Positions 1-11,982 of a stretch of 64,000 nt of DNA are shown here, one piece after another. How positions within the stretch are numbered: the stretch's first letter is position 1; each line of letters starts with the position of its first letter. The notes beneath the pieces are model-generated. The model was not told the origin of the DNA, made no database searches, and saw nothing but the letters and a program-made list of their open reading frames with translations. Source of the DNA: Heterobasidion occidentale (lineage: Eukaryota; Basidiomycota; Agaricomycetes; Russulales; Bondarzewiaceae); assembly GCA_039111635.1 (NCBI GenBank), contig JBCAQO010000003.1, positions 1,984,001 through 2,048,000 of the forward strand. The letters run 5' to 3'. A program made the position numbers and the translations under genes.

Positions 1-184
1 ACGAATAGGGTGGGTTCAATGAGACAGAACAAAGATCGACCAGCAATGACTGTAAAGTGAGCGTCGATTCAGAAGCAAATGATGTCCATCGAGCAGGTCA
101 AGGAGTGTGTGTACAATATGAGATCAGGTGCAATATACACCAGAAATGTCCACAATTGAGTCCTGATTTGAAAGGAAAGAAACT

Positions 185-1078
185 TCACAAACACTTTCGA
201 ATCTCATGAGGTGATGTCGAGATTCGGATGCCATGATGACGGCGAGAGTCGTTGGAACCTTCGACCTCCATCGACTGGCCACTTGGCTGGATCACGGTCT
301 CTGCTGAGGGAGAAGGGAGTAAAAATGATGGCAAAAGGGAAGGAAGGGCGGGGATCGCGACTGGTGATAGAGGTTCCAATACGTCATGTACGGAAGGAGG
401 GAAAGTCGGCACGGTTGGAGACACAGAGGGACTGTGTGGGGATTTGCGACGAACGAAAGTGGAGATGGGGGTGATGGCGGGTAAGTCAGACTCTGTGGCC
501 CAAGATTTCTGAGATCTATGGCCAGATCGCGACGCACTGCCAGATCGAGAGCCTCGTATTGACCGAGGGGACCCTGCCGACGAGTGGAGTGGCGAAGTGG
601 AGAAAGCCTGTTACGATGCGCGGTTACCACATCGACTCATTATCAGATATCTAGGATACGCACTCGCTTCGGCATGTCGGCGTCTGCGTCAGAGTATATG
701 GATGGCATGCTCATTTTTCTAGGAACCTGTAAACGCAGACGCATTAGCGAGGTTAACCGAAGCAATATGAGGGAGTGTAGCGCCCACATGTACAGCCAAA
801 TATGGAGTATATCTCCCTTGCCCACGTCGTGGAACGTTGAACGCATCGACGTCGACACTACTATGGCGGCCGTGGCGAGAGGGTACGAGGAGGTAGTTGC
901 CCGTCTGGGTGTGCTGTGGCCATGGAGAACCCGACTCATCGTCATGGGTAGAGGAGCAAGACGTCGCATTCGATGAGGAACGGGGTCGGCTAAACGCAGA
1001 GGAGCGCTGAGAGAAGGACGCCTCCTCTTCAAGTCCAAGGGATGCCATGAGCTCGACGAAAGACGGAAGAGAGGGCAT
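185..1078 (-). CDS. Ser-rich hypothetical protein, 3 exons
   Basis: No family recognised. Three exons splice in phase 0: 1078-794, 726-664 and 607-185, giving about 256 aa. The first intron uses GTACAT..CAG and the second GTGCGT..CAG. The N-terminal exon starts MPSLPSFVELMASLGLEEE and is followed by Ser/Arg-rich low complexity. The last exon carries RSGSASRSGHRSQKSW and a Pro/Ser-rich tail (SPHSPSVSPTVPTFPPS), and ends at a TGA. The frame is supported because all three exons stay open and join without a shift, while the competing frames hit stops. A TATATA stretch lies about 80 bases upstream of the ATG (near 1158-1166). The composition suggests a disordered, possibly phosphorylated regulatory protein; that is inference only. 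Confidence 0.55.
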
Positions 1079-2032
1079 CACGGTACGACAGCGTCAGGCT
1101 GAGGAGAGTTGTGATTAGACAACTTGGGTGGACCATGGGATTGCAGGACAGGCACGGTATATAAAAGTTGTGAGTTGGTAGGCAGACCCTAGATACGACA
1201 CGGTTACAGGGCGTGGCTGTGGCGGAGAGATAATTGTCGTCAAGCGTACAAGTTGCTATTTGCTGCCCGGCTCAGTTCGGCGCTCCCCCTTGTCCATCAG
1301 CGACTCCTCCGCCGTATCCAAGGCGATCCCACTTGAATATCCATAGACGACCATTATCATTTCCAGCTTAGCCTTCCTTCGCCCGAGAACTACACCCATC
1401 GTACCACAACCTACCACAAAGGGCGCTTGTACACAAACAACGGCTTCTTGACAACGACTTACCGCACGATCCTCTAGAACGCCATCATCATTTCATAGTA
1501 TCCTTCCGACCACCAGATGTCCCACCAGACACTATCGACTTGACGTTCCAATTGATGAGTCTCTCGAGTTGCACACCTCAGGAGTCAGCTGAGGACACGC
1601 AGCATACGTTGGGCTTGACATCCTAGAACGGCATCAACTGATATATCTCTATGAAAAGGGCTGCCATTGGCATCCCCTTAGAGGGTTATTAATACATTTC
1701 TCGGAGAATGATGGAGTGAACGACAAACGTGGTCGACCCATCGATCAACATCAGTCAGGCTTCTTATATCTGTCTCAAGAGCACCCACTGTGTGAGATGA
1801 TACGTGGTCTCCGCGAGCTTTTCGTTCTGACCATATTGTGTAGGAAAGTCCTCTCAGTTGGATGATTTCAGGTTTCACAGTGTCAATCTTGCGCGGATGC
1901 GCAAAGAATCGAGATGCACAGCTAGCGGAGGTGTCAGCCACAACCCGCCACAACGACAGACAACGACCAATTCGTATATGTGGCAACCAGATGTTACGTC
2001 ACGTCACATCTTCGTCTTTTCTTTTCTCTGCC
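1079..2032. other. Intergenic region upstream of RPB12
   Basis: About 950 bases with no exon chain I can support. It holds a TATATAAAAG stretch at about 1158-1167, either orientation of which could serve the flanking divergent genes. A minus-strand open stretch at 1678-1986 shows no family features and is not called. Confidence 0.4.
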
Positions 2033-2362
2033 ATGAATCAGCCCGGCACACAAAATACGAATGGGAATGGGACTGGGACAGGCTTCATGCCTGCTCCTAG
2101 ACAGGAGATGGAATACCTGTGTGCTGGTGCGTCTGATCTTCTTATCATTGTTGCTCGCTCACGGAGTTTGTAGACTGCGGTGCGAAGAACGAGATCAAGT
2201 CGAGAGAACCTATCCGGTGTAGAGAGTGCGGGCACCGAATCATGTACAAGAAAAGGACAAAGCGAAGTGCGTACTTATCTACTCCTTCTCGCAATCTTGG
2301 CATGCTTGTTGTGCATCTTATATATTATATCTATCACAGTGGTACAGTTCGAAGCCCGATGA
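2033..2362 (+). CDS. RPB12: RNA polymerases I/II/III subunit RPB12 (RPABC4)
   Basis: Small zinc-binding subunit shared by the three nuclear RNA polymerases. Exons 2033-2126, 2174-2266 and 2340-2362 give 69 aa, essentially the length of yeast Rpb12 (70 aa). The C-terminal zinc ribbon is complete: [20 protein letters not shown], then [15 protein letters not shown] and the family end MVQFEAR. The two CxxC pairs (CADC and CREC) are visible. The last exon is only 23 nt and supplies the end of the conserved tail. The N-terminus ([16 protein letters not shown]) is Asn/Gly/Thr-rich and variable, as is normal for the family. The gene ends 30 bp from the end of the convergent DUF6593 gene. Confidence 0.95.
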
Positions 2363-2392
2363 CATCTTCTTACCAGTCCTCCGTACGTCTAG

Positions 2393-3155
2393 CTACCATT
2401 GCCCTTGTCGCCTCATCCATATATGCAATAGGCATGTAACAACAATCCGATCTAGGATCGATTCCACACGTCCTTCAACACGCAACGTCTGCTCTGCTTG
2501 TCCCCACGTCGCCACCGTTCTGCCCCTTGAATCGACACACTGAGAGCATATCATTGGTTTTTTCTGCACAAACTCACAGAGTGTCATAGCGAGCTTACCA
2601 ATAGATCGGTGTTTTTCTCTGCTATCTTCCACTTGTATTCTGAACCAGAAGCCTTGAACCGTCGCGATCTGAGCAGATCTGTCAGTCACGTCCAAGAAGT
2701 GAAGAAGTCCGCGCTCACTTGCTGTTCGCATTCTTTGGCTTCCGCAGGTCCCGTATCAGAACCTATCATGTCTTGTCAGATGCTCGTGAAAGTGTCGGAA
2801 GGAGTCGATCAGCCACCGACCTCGTCGATGCCAAAATGAATCGTGGCATTGGTGTTCGATGTCCACTCAATCTCTCCAGCGGTTTCCCATTTCATGGTAT
2901 TTAGATTTTTGCGATGGAACGTTGTCCCCCCAATTGGCATCCCTGTGTTAGGATGATAAAACTGCGTGATCATGAGAAGCATAGTCGCGGAGGGAGCAGC
3001 TGGGAGCAGCAAGTTGCACCTATAATGTGTACCTTATATAGCTCAACCTGTTCGGTGGACTCCTCAGATACTCGATAGACATTGAACGTCCGAAAATCAG
3101 AGTTGGTCTCCGGAGGGGGATACGCGAAACGCAGAACGATACCAGTAGCGGGCAT
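2393..3155 (-). CDS. DUF6593 family protein
   Basis: A basidiomycete-expanded family of unknown function, recognised from its conserved blocks. Spliced minus-strand exons read in order: [20 protein letters not shown]; then [19 protein letters not shown]; then [14 protein letters not shown]; then [18 protein letters not shown]; then [20 protein letters not shown], ending in [16 protein letters not shown] before a TAG. Four introns with GT-AG ends separate them (for example GTCGGT..TAG near 2830-2760 and GTAAGC..CAG near 2607-2547). About 175 aa, in the usual size range. The start at 3155 (MPATGIVL) is the first ATG of the coherent frame; an additional upstream exon cannot be excluded. Tail-to-tail with RPB12, 30 bp apart. 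Confidence 0.7.
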
Positions 3156-4436
3156 GAGAGAGTAGAGGTGTTGTTGACCAGTGCATGGTATATGTATCAA
3201 GGAATCAGTGCAGAACCCCGCGGCAGACGATGGATATCTCTTAGCTCCACCCGAGAGCCGGGCCAGCCATGCACGAAACGCTCTGCGAGCTCAAGCATTT
3301 TTCCATGATATGATGATGCGAATCTCATCAGTCTATCTTTTCCTAACAATGAGTTCGGGAAGACCAAAGAAGACCGTCATAGTCTGCCGCCTCCTTCTCG
3401 TAAGATGAGATGTGATCGCGTACCACATCTCTAGGTACTCCAATAGCAAATGAGCACAACGAGTCCAGAAGGCTGGCATGAGAAGGGAACTGATCATACT
3501 GACGGGACTATACCCAGCTGTGCTTGGGCTCACATGTCCAGCTGATGTGCCGCTCTCTATGATAGCATCATGAGAGTCATGTCGAGGACCAACAGAAGTC
3601 AAGTGCTATTAAAGCAATAGAAACCCCCGAGAAATCCAGTAATCTGTTCTTATCGATTTCCACGTTACAAGTCGCGAGACTCAAACACGTGGAACATGGC
3701 AGTTCTCCGTCTCAAACTGACTGGACTTGAAACGCAGAAAGATGTAAGCCTAACTCTGTTTTATAGTCAAAGCGCACTTTGAATGCACAGCGAACAAGAT
3801 TGCGGAGGCTTCCGGGGCACAATGTATCAAGGATGTCTTGGAAGGTCAAGGGGAACTGACAGATCAGCCAGAGAGGGTGGTATGTACAGTCGTATAAAAA
3901 GGAGATGATTAAATGAATGGAATGACCCACTGGGCAGACCTCCATCCAATTGAGGCGTCCAATCACCGTTGGATCACTCGGCCAGACGGAAGATAGTCGA
4001 TAACGGTCAGATAGACACACGTAAGGTGAACTGCAGCCTCAATCTCACATCTACTCGTGGCCCACCTGTGTGATTCACAGGGTTTGATGAAGAATTCTAG
4101 CTTGAAAGGTGAGGTCACTGTTTTGGCCTACGTCAGCATCATCGCGGAAGCTGTACGGATACTGATAAAAATACGACAAAAGAGATCCTAGCGTCAAGGA
4201 GGAAAGAATGCCAGGCTTTTACGAACGATTATCGGTGGCGACGGCATGGCAAATAGGCGTGGAGGGCAACGGAGGAGAACGCCGACTCATGTTTATGGGT
4301 GTTTACTTCCGAACGTCAACGGCCCGAGGGCATCAGTGTTGAGGTGGATAGCGACCGCGTTGTTTTCAGACCAAGATTCCCTGTATCCCACTTCCTTCTG
4401 TAGCTCGTGATTGAAACATCGAACACTTGAAAAGTC
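3156..4436. other. Unassigned 1.3 kb between DUF6593 and bZIP genes
   Basis: Minus-strand open stretches at 3333-3602 and 3712-4020 contain hydrophobic pieces (for example LIISFLYDCTYHPLWLICQF) but start from non-ATG codons and I could not chain them into a gene. It could be a decayed membrane-protein gene or plain intergenic DNA, including the bZIP promoter. Confidence 0.3.
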
Positions 4437-6309
4437 ATGGAGACATCTCAAGGCAAGAGCGGCCGAGATCGTAGCGTGTCGGGTGAAGTTGAGGTAATGC
4501 CGAGATAGTATTTATTGCTGACTGACTTTGCTGACTGGGAACTGTTCATCAGGAATCTGAGTTTGGATCGCCTCAGGAGAATGGGCGGGAGGAGTCGCAG
4601 GACCTGCCCAGTGGAAAGCCTGGCCGAAAGAAAAACCCAAAGTGTGCTATTCCTCCTAGGTGCTTACGCGCTGAGCCTGACATCGTGCCTCCTCATAGTT
4701 CACAAGCCGCTCGACGTGACCAAAACCGTATTGCACAACGTGAATTTCGCCTGCGCAAACAACAGCGCGTAAGCTCTACACAGTCACGCCCACTATGTTG
4801 CCTGTCCTGACTAGTTTTCGCAGATTCGCGACTTGGAGGCGAGGGTTGAGATCCTCTCGGGTGGCAAAGATGAGGCTGTCAGCGAGATGAGGAACATCCT
4901 CAAAGGTACGTCCCGCTTCTGCGTGGCAATCTCGACGTCTTGACTCAGGCTTTGACAGACTTGATGGCGGAAAACCAAGTGCTTCGCAACTTGCTTCGCA
5001 ACCTCAGCGGGTTCATCGGCGATGGCGCCGGTGGTCTGTTGCCAAAGCTAGGCTGGACCCTACAAGATTTCGACCATTTCATCAACAAATCAGAGACGGA
5101 TACAGCATGGGAGGGATACCAACAACGGAAGCAGACTTCCACAACGATGACGGGTGGTGCTGGTCCTAGCACGCGCAAGCGAGGGTCCGAAGACGACTCG
5201 CTTTCCTCTGTCTCAAAAAAGCCTCGTGGGCCTGGGGAGCGCGATGAGAGCGGTCGCTCTGATGGGTTCCCGGTCATCATGCCCCTCAACCCCGTCGGTT
5301 CCTCAAACAACCTGTACTCAAACACAGGCAGGTCACCTCACGAAAACAGCCTCTTCTCCGACCTCATGCGCGGCTCAAACGGTTCGACAATGTTTGTTGG
5401 TGGTCCCTCATCCCCTGCGTCGCCTGCGTATGCCGCATCTTCGTCCTCCCAGGTTCCAGCATCCGGCAACAATTATCAACCTCCGTACTTGGCTCCAGTG
5501 AACATGAACGTTGAGAACTCTATGCAGCCCTTGCCGTTTGTAGGGAACGCTTCCGGCTCTGTCCAGCAACCCAGGATGCAGCAGACCTTACCCCCAATGG
5601 ACGAGAACGAGGGGCCCGACCCAAAGAACGAAGAAGCACAGAAATTGATATCGTAAGCATATCTTTGTTCGTACAGGAGTCTTTGCCGACCTGCAATAGA
5701 TATCATCTGGACAACTACAAGAGAAACAGTGCCTACTGTCTTCCGGCCTCGCTTCGTCCAACGTTGGTACAGAGGTACGCCATGTGTTACGAGGCCCTTG
5801 ACCCCCATCTGAATCTTTTCTCCTGTGCTTAGAACCGTGCCTCATGGTATGTCATAGTGTCATAGCTCCCTTATGTTGTCGTGCTTGATGCTCATCATAT
5901 CATAAGAAAGCGTCATTGACCGCATTCCTCACCCGGAGTTGCGCGATCGTTTGATCCTTCTCAGAGGTAAGTTCTGTGTTTCTCTCTTTGAGAGATCGGA
6001 TTGACCTCGCGTTCCTAGGTCGTGTCAACCTCGTGGACTGCATGCATGACTACGCCATGTCGGTCACCATTCACGGGGACGACGTCTTGGCCCACAGCAA
6101 TTGGGAGATCGGAGAGACGTGGCTCAGACGATACGGGTTCGTAAATCAATCAGTGTTCCATGCAGTCTAGCATTAATGACATCGCATTGCCTGGCAGATT
6201 TCTTCTCGACCAGGGCACACTGAACATCTGCAACAGATGGAGAAGGGATCGCGGTCTCTCCGAGCTCAGACTATCAGACCTGGCACCCGCAGACTCCCAG
6301 GCAATGTAA
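4437..6309 (+). CDS. Fungal bZIP transcription factor with DUF3425 domain
   Basis: Sequence-specific DNA-binding regulator. Nine or ten short exons; the first five are 4437-4493, 4553-4641, 4699-4768, 4824-4905 and 4959-5652. The basic region reads AARRDQNRIAQREFRLRKQQ, with the NxxAQxxFR signature of Pap1/Yap-type fungal factors, followed at once by a zipper (RIRDLEARVEIL). A Ser/Pro-rich middle contains a likely nuclear-localisation cluster (KKPRG). The C-terminal half, from KLISYHLDNYKRNSAYCLP through VIDRIPHPELRDRLILLR to LRRYGFLLDQGTLNICNRW, matches the DUF3425 module often attached to fungal bZIPs; it ends SQAM then TAA. The intron before the basic region is GTGTGC..TAG. Its targets cannot be read from sequence; stress or secondary metabolism is only a family-level guess. 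Confidence 0.85.
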
Positions 6310-6552
6310 CTGTTCGACGTCGATACGATGACTGCTCCAGGTGTAGCTCGGATTTACGGACTCTCTTCGCAGCCACATATTCCTTTCTTATCTTTAGGAT
6401 TATAAGCTACTCCGTCTGGAGTGTGTCTAATGTACTGAACCATGTGTTGATTATTGCACTGACTACCCCCTTGAATAAAATTAAGCCTTTCTTCTCCTAG
6501 CGACGAGCGTGAAAGACACATACCACGAGAGAACGAGCTGATGCCAAAGAGG

Positions 6553-6916
6553 TCACCAAGAAGCCTTGTGAACGCCGGGCAGCTCTCCAGCGAGGGCTTT
6601 CTGTCGAAATTGTACCTGACGCGCACCGTCAGCTGTCAGGCTCCCGTGTCGACCAAGAGGGCGCACGGAAACGCACCCTGCACAGTTTGAACTCGCTCAT
6701 GACGCCCCTTCCTCTGCCCGACTCGGAGCAGCGATTCTTGACGGTCGTCGGGCGCGTGTACCGCCCGAACGTGTTCAGCTGGAGCTGCGCCTGGTAGCGC
6801 ACCTGCGGCGGCAGGCTCTGGTTGCGCGCGACGAAGAGGTAGGCGCGGCGCACGATCTCGTTCTCGGAGACGCCCTGGCGCGCGCGCATGTCGCGCAGGA
6901 TCCGGATGTTAGGCAT
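6553..6916 (-). CDS. MRP2: Mitochondrial small-subunit ribosomal protein uS14m
   Basis: Ribosomal protein S14 of the mitochondrial 30S-type subunit. Exon 1 (6916-6677) encodes MPNIRILRDMRARQGVSENE and the core LNTFGRYTRPTTVKNRCSES, then GRGRGVMSEFKLCR. A 61-nt intron (GTGCGT..CAG) joins exon 2 (6615-6553), which supplies VQFRQKALAGELPGVHKASW, the family's C-terminal signature. Total 100 aa, close to bacterial S14 and slightly shorter than yeast Mrp2. Reading through the intron would replace the conserved end with an unrelated tail, so the splice is well supported. Divergent from a small membrane-protein gene whose ATG lies 266 bp away. Confidence 0.93.
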
Positions 6917-7182
6917 GACTTGCAAGCGAGGGTCGGTGTGCAGGAGGGACGGAGGAGGGGGCCGGTAAACAAGGACCAACAACGGCGCTTGCAGCAAACT
7001 TGTTGGGACCGGTCCCGTCCGAACCGCTCACAACACCCTACCTCTTCGTCTACACCACTTCACTACTACTACGGAGGTTTTCTGCCTGGTGGTAATGGCC
7101 TGCTCGGTTCGTCGTCCTCTGCGCCTTCCTTTTCAAAGGCAATGCGCTCATCGTGCGGAACGGCACTCGCAACCAGTCATAG

Positions 7183-7455
7183 ATGGCACTGTCCAGAACA
7201 CTCCGCCTCACGCACCGCACCCGGCGCACGCTCACATCTGCTCTTTTCGGCCTCACGTTCTTCGCATCGATCCTCACCGTCTCCGCGTCAGACGTCCTAC
7301 CCTGTCCCGCCCATTCCTCTCGCAACCGTTTTGCGGATGGTGGAGAGCCGGGAGACCACACAGCACGAGGGGGGCGTAGCAGTCGCCCAGCGGTGGTAGA
7401 GAAGCGTCCCAGGAGATGGATAGAAGAAAAATCACCCCATTTGTCCAATCCATAA
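7183..7455 (+). CDS. Small single-TM hypothetical protein
   Basis: A single 90-aa open frame with ATG. A basic N-terminus (SRTLRLTHRTRRT) precedes one hydrophobic segment (SALFGLTFFASILTVSA, about residues 18-34), then CPAHSSRNRFADG and a charged tail with VVEKRPRRWIEEK. This layout suggests a small membrane protein of mitochondria or the secretory pathway; the basic N-terminus followed by a TM would suit an inner-membrane assembly factor, but that is inference. Head-to-head with uS14m. I do not recognise the family, and a short spliced extension is possible. Confidence 0.5.
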   Translation: MALSRTLRLTHRTRRTLTSALFGLTFFASILTVSASDVLPCPAHSSRNRFADGGEPGDHTARGGRSSRPAVVEKRPRRWIEEKSPHLSNP

Positions 7456-7799
7456 CAATGCTTGGCCCGTTGGCTCACGCAGTCATGATCCCAGAATGGT
7501 CAAGATTTAGTCGTTATTCGTATAGGATGAGGTATGAACAGGTAGGGTGGTATAAGTATACATCGTGCGTGGCGTCAATGACTGCCCCGATACTATAAAT
7601 GTGTCTCCGTGCAATATATATGCAAGTATATCCAATCTGCTCCGATCCACAGCTTCGCTTCGTCAGGCCTCCGAATCCCTTCTGTTCTGATCAGCCTGGT
7701 TCCGACGAAACTGTGCCTCCTGCTCTTCGTGAGTTCCCCTGGCGTCCCGGGCATCATCGTTCGTCAAGCCTATCAAAATCACGATAATACGGATGGAAC
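7456..7799. other. Short intergenic stretch downstream of the small membrane-protein gene
   Basis: AT-richer than its surroundings, with ATATAT and TATAAAT runs near 7597-7630. It lies between two convergent genes and probably holds 3' ends. No exon supported. Confidence 0.35.
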
Positions 7800-10461
7800 T
7801 CACGGCAGTGGATTCTCTCGGATTGGCAGGCACCATAAAAAGGCAATAACGTTACATGCCACCTGGCATATAAATACGACGCGCAGAGCGTCTGCATAAG
7901 AACTGATGGCGGCTTGCTTGAGCTCCGGCTCGAGAGTCTCGATCACACCCGTTGAATGGCTAGGTCGGATCAAGTAAATCAGTCGCGCGATGCAGACGTA
8001 GTGACGAGGATATGGCATACCGGATGCTCGATATGATCTGTTGACAAGTCATGAGTTCGCGTGGACAGCGACAGTTTTCGATATCAGTGACACACCTCAG
8101 CGGCGCCGGGGCCCTGAATACGTTCTCTAAGTTTCTGTAGAAGGACGGCTTGGAGCACGGCACCACTCAAACTGACACCTAGGACCTGGCCGGTAGTGCG
8201 GAAAAGATACGTGACTGACGGGCCACGCGACAGGCGAGTCAGGGCAAATATAGGACAATGGGCAATTCTCTTACTGCCAGTGGCCACGGCCACATCCCCT
8301 TTGGTGACGCCGGCGATCATGGCCTGCGAATTCACGATTAAGCGATACGGCGAGCCGGAAATGCGCCGTAGATACTTACAATGAGCGTGCTAGTGATCAG
8401 GCTGGCCATTCCGAAGCCTTGAGGAACGATATCCAACCACAAGTGCCAGGTGGCCGAGGCGTCCCTCCAGTGCACGACCAGAAGACTCGCCACGACCGTC
8501 ATCAGGACGGAGACGAGAGTTAGCGTGTACAACTTGCCGGTGCGACGCATGATCCTGAGATCAGCGATGAATTGAGGTCGACTAGCATCTACTGAGCTCG
8601 CAGACTCACCAGCCGGCGAAGACACTGCCTGTCGAGAGTGCGACCTTCACGGAACAAAAAAAAATTGTGATCAGAGGGTCGCTGAGCGCTTATGCTGCTT
8701 GCGTTCTCACCGAGTGAGGAAGTAAATGTAAGCCTGTACCGCGCGGTCCGACCGTTACAACATCGTCGAATGGGATCAAATGGTTGAAGACGCACCTGCA
8801 TTGGCAGATGAAGCTAGTCGGACAGCGGTAAAATACTAAGGGACGTGAGGACCCGCTCCCAACGGTCAGATGAGCGGAAATGCAAACACATACCAGTGGC
8901 ACGTTATAGAGCTAGAGTAAGCTGCGCATCAGCTGATGCTATGACGGCGAACGACGGGAGATGATATACCATTGAAAAAGCGGACATGCTCGCAAAGAGG
9001 TTCGCGAATGAAACGGCCAGAGGGGTGCGCTGTGTGATGAGTCGTAGAGGCATCACTGGGTAAGGGGCCCATTGACTCTCCACAAGAACAAACAAGAAGC
9101 CAAAGACGGCGCTTGCGATGAAGAGACCATAGATAAGAGGATCCGACCACATCATGTTCTCGCTCGACTTGAGACTGAAACCAAGAAGAAGAGTGCCGAC
9201 GGTGCCCACGAGTGTCACGGAACCGAAGAAATCCATCCGGCGTATTCTAGCATAGAGGCTCTGTTGTTTGACCTCTATTGGCATCTCAATCGATACTTTG
9301 AGCAGAACAAGGACGAAAGAGAACACGAGCACCGGAATCTAAAGGGACCGTCCGAACGAATTAGATGCTCAGGGTGGCCGCCGGCGGGCCAAAAAAACTC
9401 ACCTGAAAGAGAAAAGCGGACCGCCTGACAAGATATGAGCTTCGGCCGAGTTCAGGATCGCGCAGAGTTGACACACCATCCGAAGGTATCGTTCAGCCAT
9501 CCACCCAATGGACCGCCTATACCAGCACCAAGACCGAACAAGCTTGAAGCTTGGTCAGCGTCGAAGCGACCGATGACCGGTCACCCGCACTTACATATTT
9601 GCCAAACCCTGGTACAATCCACGCTGTTTTCTAGTGAGAAAGGATGAATGGGGGATGGCGTGGTGAACGCTTGCTGAACTCACAGAGGAATGAGATCTGT
9701 CACGGCGACGCTGGACACTGACAAATTGTGAGCGGTCGAGAGCTAGTCTGTAGCATGAAGAGCGCTACCTGTCATGACACTGAGAAGGACGGATGTTCGG
9801 GTGAGCGATGGAGCGGGCGGAAGGAGTTTCGGCGCGTAACTCACCCACCTCCGCCCATGCCGGCTATTGCACGAGCCGCGATGAGAGCCTCCATGGAGGG
9901 CGCCAGACCACAGAAGATTGTACCCAGGCCTTCAGAAACGCCAGACGGTCATTCGTGAGCTCCGGAGAGGACGATGTACACGTACCGAACAATGTGAGGG
10001 CCAAGAGCATTGCTCCTCGACGACCGAGGATGTCTGACAGCCGTCCTGAGCGAATGTGAGTACTTTGTGCACGTGGAGGCAATATGCACTCACCGTAGAG
10101 AGGTGTGAAACAGCATACGGACAAGAGGTAGGAGGTTCCGATGTAAGATGCCTGATTCGACTTTTGAAAGTGACTGCCGATGGGCGTCATGAGGGTTGCG
10201 ACGATGGTTCCTGTGGTATTTCGACGTGAGGATGGGGTATAGAGAGAGAGAGAGAGGAGAAGGTGTGATACCATCGAGGGCACCGAGGAAGACCGCGCTC
10301 CATAGGCCGGCCAAGACCCAAGCGAGGTCGGCGCCCGACGGCTTGTGGGTGAGAGGAGCGTCGAGGGCGTCGTGGTCGGAGACGGGCTGGACGGGCTGGT
10401 GGGGTGTGGTGGGTGGGGGGTGGAGCAGAGGACGCGTCTCGGAAGAGGACCTGGAAGACAT
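7800..10461 (-). CDS. Major facilitator superfamily transporter (DHA2/Vba-like)
   Basis: Proton-coupled exporter of the fungal drug or basic-amino-acid type, in a membrane. Start MSSRSSSETRPLLHP, a polar Pro-rich N-tail typical of vacuolar or plasma-membrane DHA2 members, then TM1 LAWVLAGLWSAVFLGALDG, loop TLMTPIGSHFQKSNQASYIG, TM2 TSYLLSVCCFTPLYG, and the MFS A-motif region GRLSDILGRRGAMLLALTLF. Later exons give DFFGSVTLVGTVGTLLLGFS, PLRLITQRTPLAVSFANLFA, a TM run LVSVLMTVVASLLVV, YLFRTTGQVLGVSLSGAVLQ and the end VFICQVACNVIAFLW..PIRENPLP. More than ten short introns make internal exon limits approximate. Family-typical length is 520-570 aa, consistent with the pieces. Substrate unknown. Confidence 0.85.
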
Positions 10462-11077
10462 TGTGAGAGGGGACGCGCGCTGCAGAGCAAGGGAGGGAAG
10501 TGCATCCGAAGGGACTGTGGGCAAGGCGTGCTTTGAGGACGGTCACATCCTTTCCTTCCCGATCCACCGCGTCATAATCCGTGTACACCGGTCCCCACCT
10601 CGTCCTCTTCTTTCGCTCCCAGAGCTACTCGCCCTCTCCTTCAGGATGCTCTCCCCAGTCCACCCACGCCCTTTGCATTCCTCGCCGGTCAACCGCGTCC
10701 TGTCTGCCACTCTCCGGCCCCGGCCAGACGTCTATCATCCACCCCCCCCTGTCGCCCTGTCTCGCCCTCGCCGTCGTGGGTGCCACGACGCATTACAGCC
10801 AGCCAGCAGTTCGTCTGCTCACGTCCACCAGCCATTAGCGACGCGCGCGCGCAGATGGTAGCCCGAGATGTGCACTTGCCCGATTTGCATCGTCGTATCC
10901 CCCCTACTTGAAATACAATCCTGCCCTCTCCAGAATCCAGATCGCGTCTTCGTCCGTCGTCCTCCGTCCTCCGTCCCTCCCCTGGCACTTCTCTGCCCTC
11001 CTTTGCCATCCACGGGCCCGAGAGTTCGTGCAGGTGTCCTACAAGTTGGCGAATGATCCACCAGAAACCCTGCTTCA
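10462..11077. other. Upstream region of the MFS gene
   Basis: C-rich 5' flanking DNA with pyrimidine runs (about 10730-10770 and 10950-11000). No coding chain found. Probably the promoter of the MFS gene and of whatever lies to the right. Confidence 0.35.
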
Positions 11078-11982
11078 ATGACCGCGGACTCGCGAAACCC
11101 TTCGCTTGTCCTCATCGCCGTCTTCGAAAGGGTGCGACAATTTCATATTCCCGTCCAAGACAACCCTTCTCAGACACTCGGGTCTCTTGACTCCCCGCAA
11201 CAGCCTCCGACCCTACATCCCGCCGTCCTGCACGCCCTTTCCGGGGTTCCATCCGCCATTGCAAAATTAACCCTCTCGACAGACGACGCTTGCTTGGTTT
11301 AGCTCCATCCTACGTACCAAACTTAGGCTCTGTCTCGGCATCGTCCTCAATCGATGCTTCTGCGCATTGATGGTGCGAAAGTGGCTGAACTTTCGTAGGA
11401 GGCTGCCGCTCGAGCCTCGCTATTTCAAGGCAGCACTTTGCGCTTCGTTCGCAGGCCCACGCTAGACATTTCCAGCATCTCGGTGGGTCGCAAGACCCTC
11501 CGCCCCCTTTGGTTAACATCCTCCACTCAAGCCGCGCACATGTCGTCACAGCGCACAAAGGAACAGATCCGGCTGGTCTCACCCCGTCCCATTCTAACTG
11601 CCTTCCGCATTAGATTCTCTCAATCTCAAAATCGAGGAGCGTGTGGCCACACGAGCGTTGGACATCACTGGACCGATCCTCTCTCTGTCAATCGACGCAT
11701 ACGGCAGTCTTTCTTATCAGCAGCACGCGAGGTCGCGCGTGAGTCGACAATGTCAACTTACTTATTAGGAGATCTGCCAGCCGGTGGGTCCCTTCACGTG
11801 TCTCCGCTCGGCGCTTCAGCAACCGCCTCGGGGTTGGTCCCTGCACAAACCCAGCATCACATTTCCACATATTGCTCTCTGCCAGCCTATCATGGAGCTT
11901 TGAAATTCGGGCTACTGGGAAGCGCGAAGGTGAGGTGATCTTCCCCGAATTCTTCTTCGCACTCGTGAGATACACACGATAG
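11078..11982 (+). CDS. Hypothetical spliced protein, 5' part uncertain
   Basis: The reliable part is 3': a piece reading HLGGSQDPPPPLVNILHSSR and VVTAHKGTDPA joins across GTCTCA..TAG (to 11614) to SLNLKIEERVATRALDITGP and LSLSIDAYGSLSYQQHAR, then across GTCGCG..TAG (to about 11769) to WVPSRVSARRFSNRLG and SWSFEIRATGKREGEV, ending FFFALVRYTR before TAG at 11982. The 5' end is unresolved; an ATG at 11078 opens MTADSRNPSLVLIAVFERVR, but the link between the halves is not clear. No family recognised. The last 93 bases overlap the end of a minus-strand candidate; at least one of the two may be spurious. Confidence 0.4.
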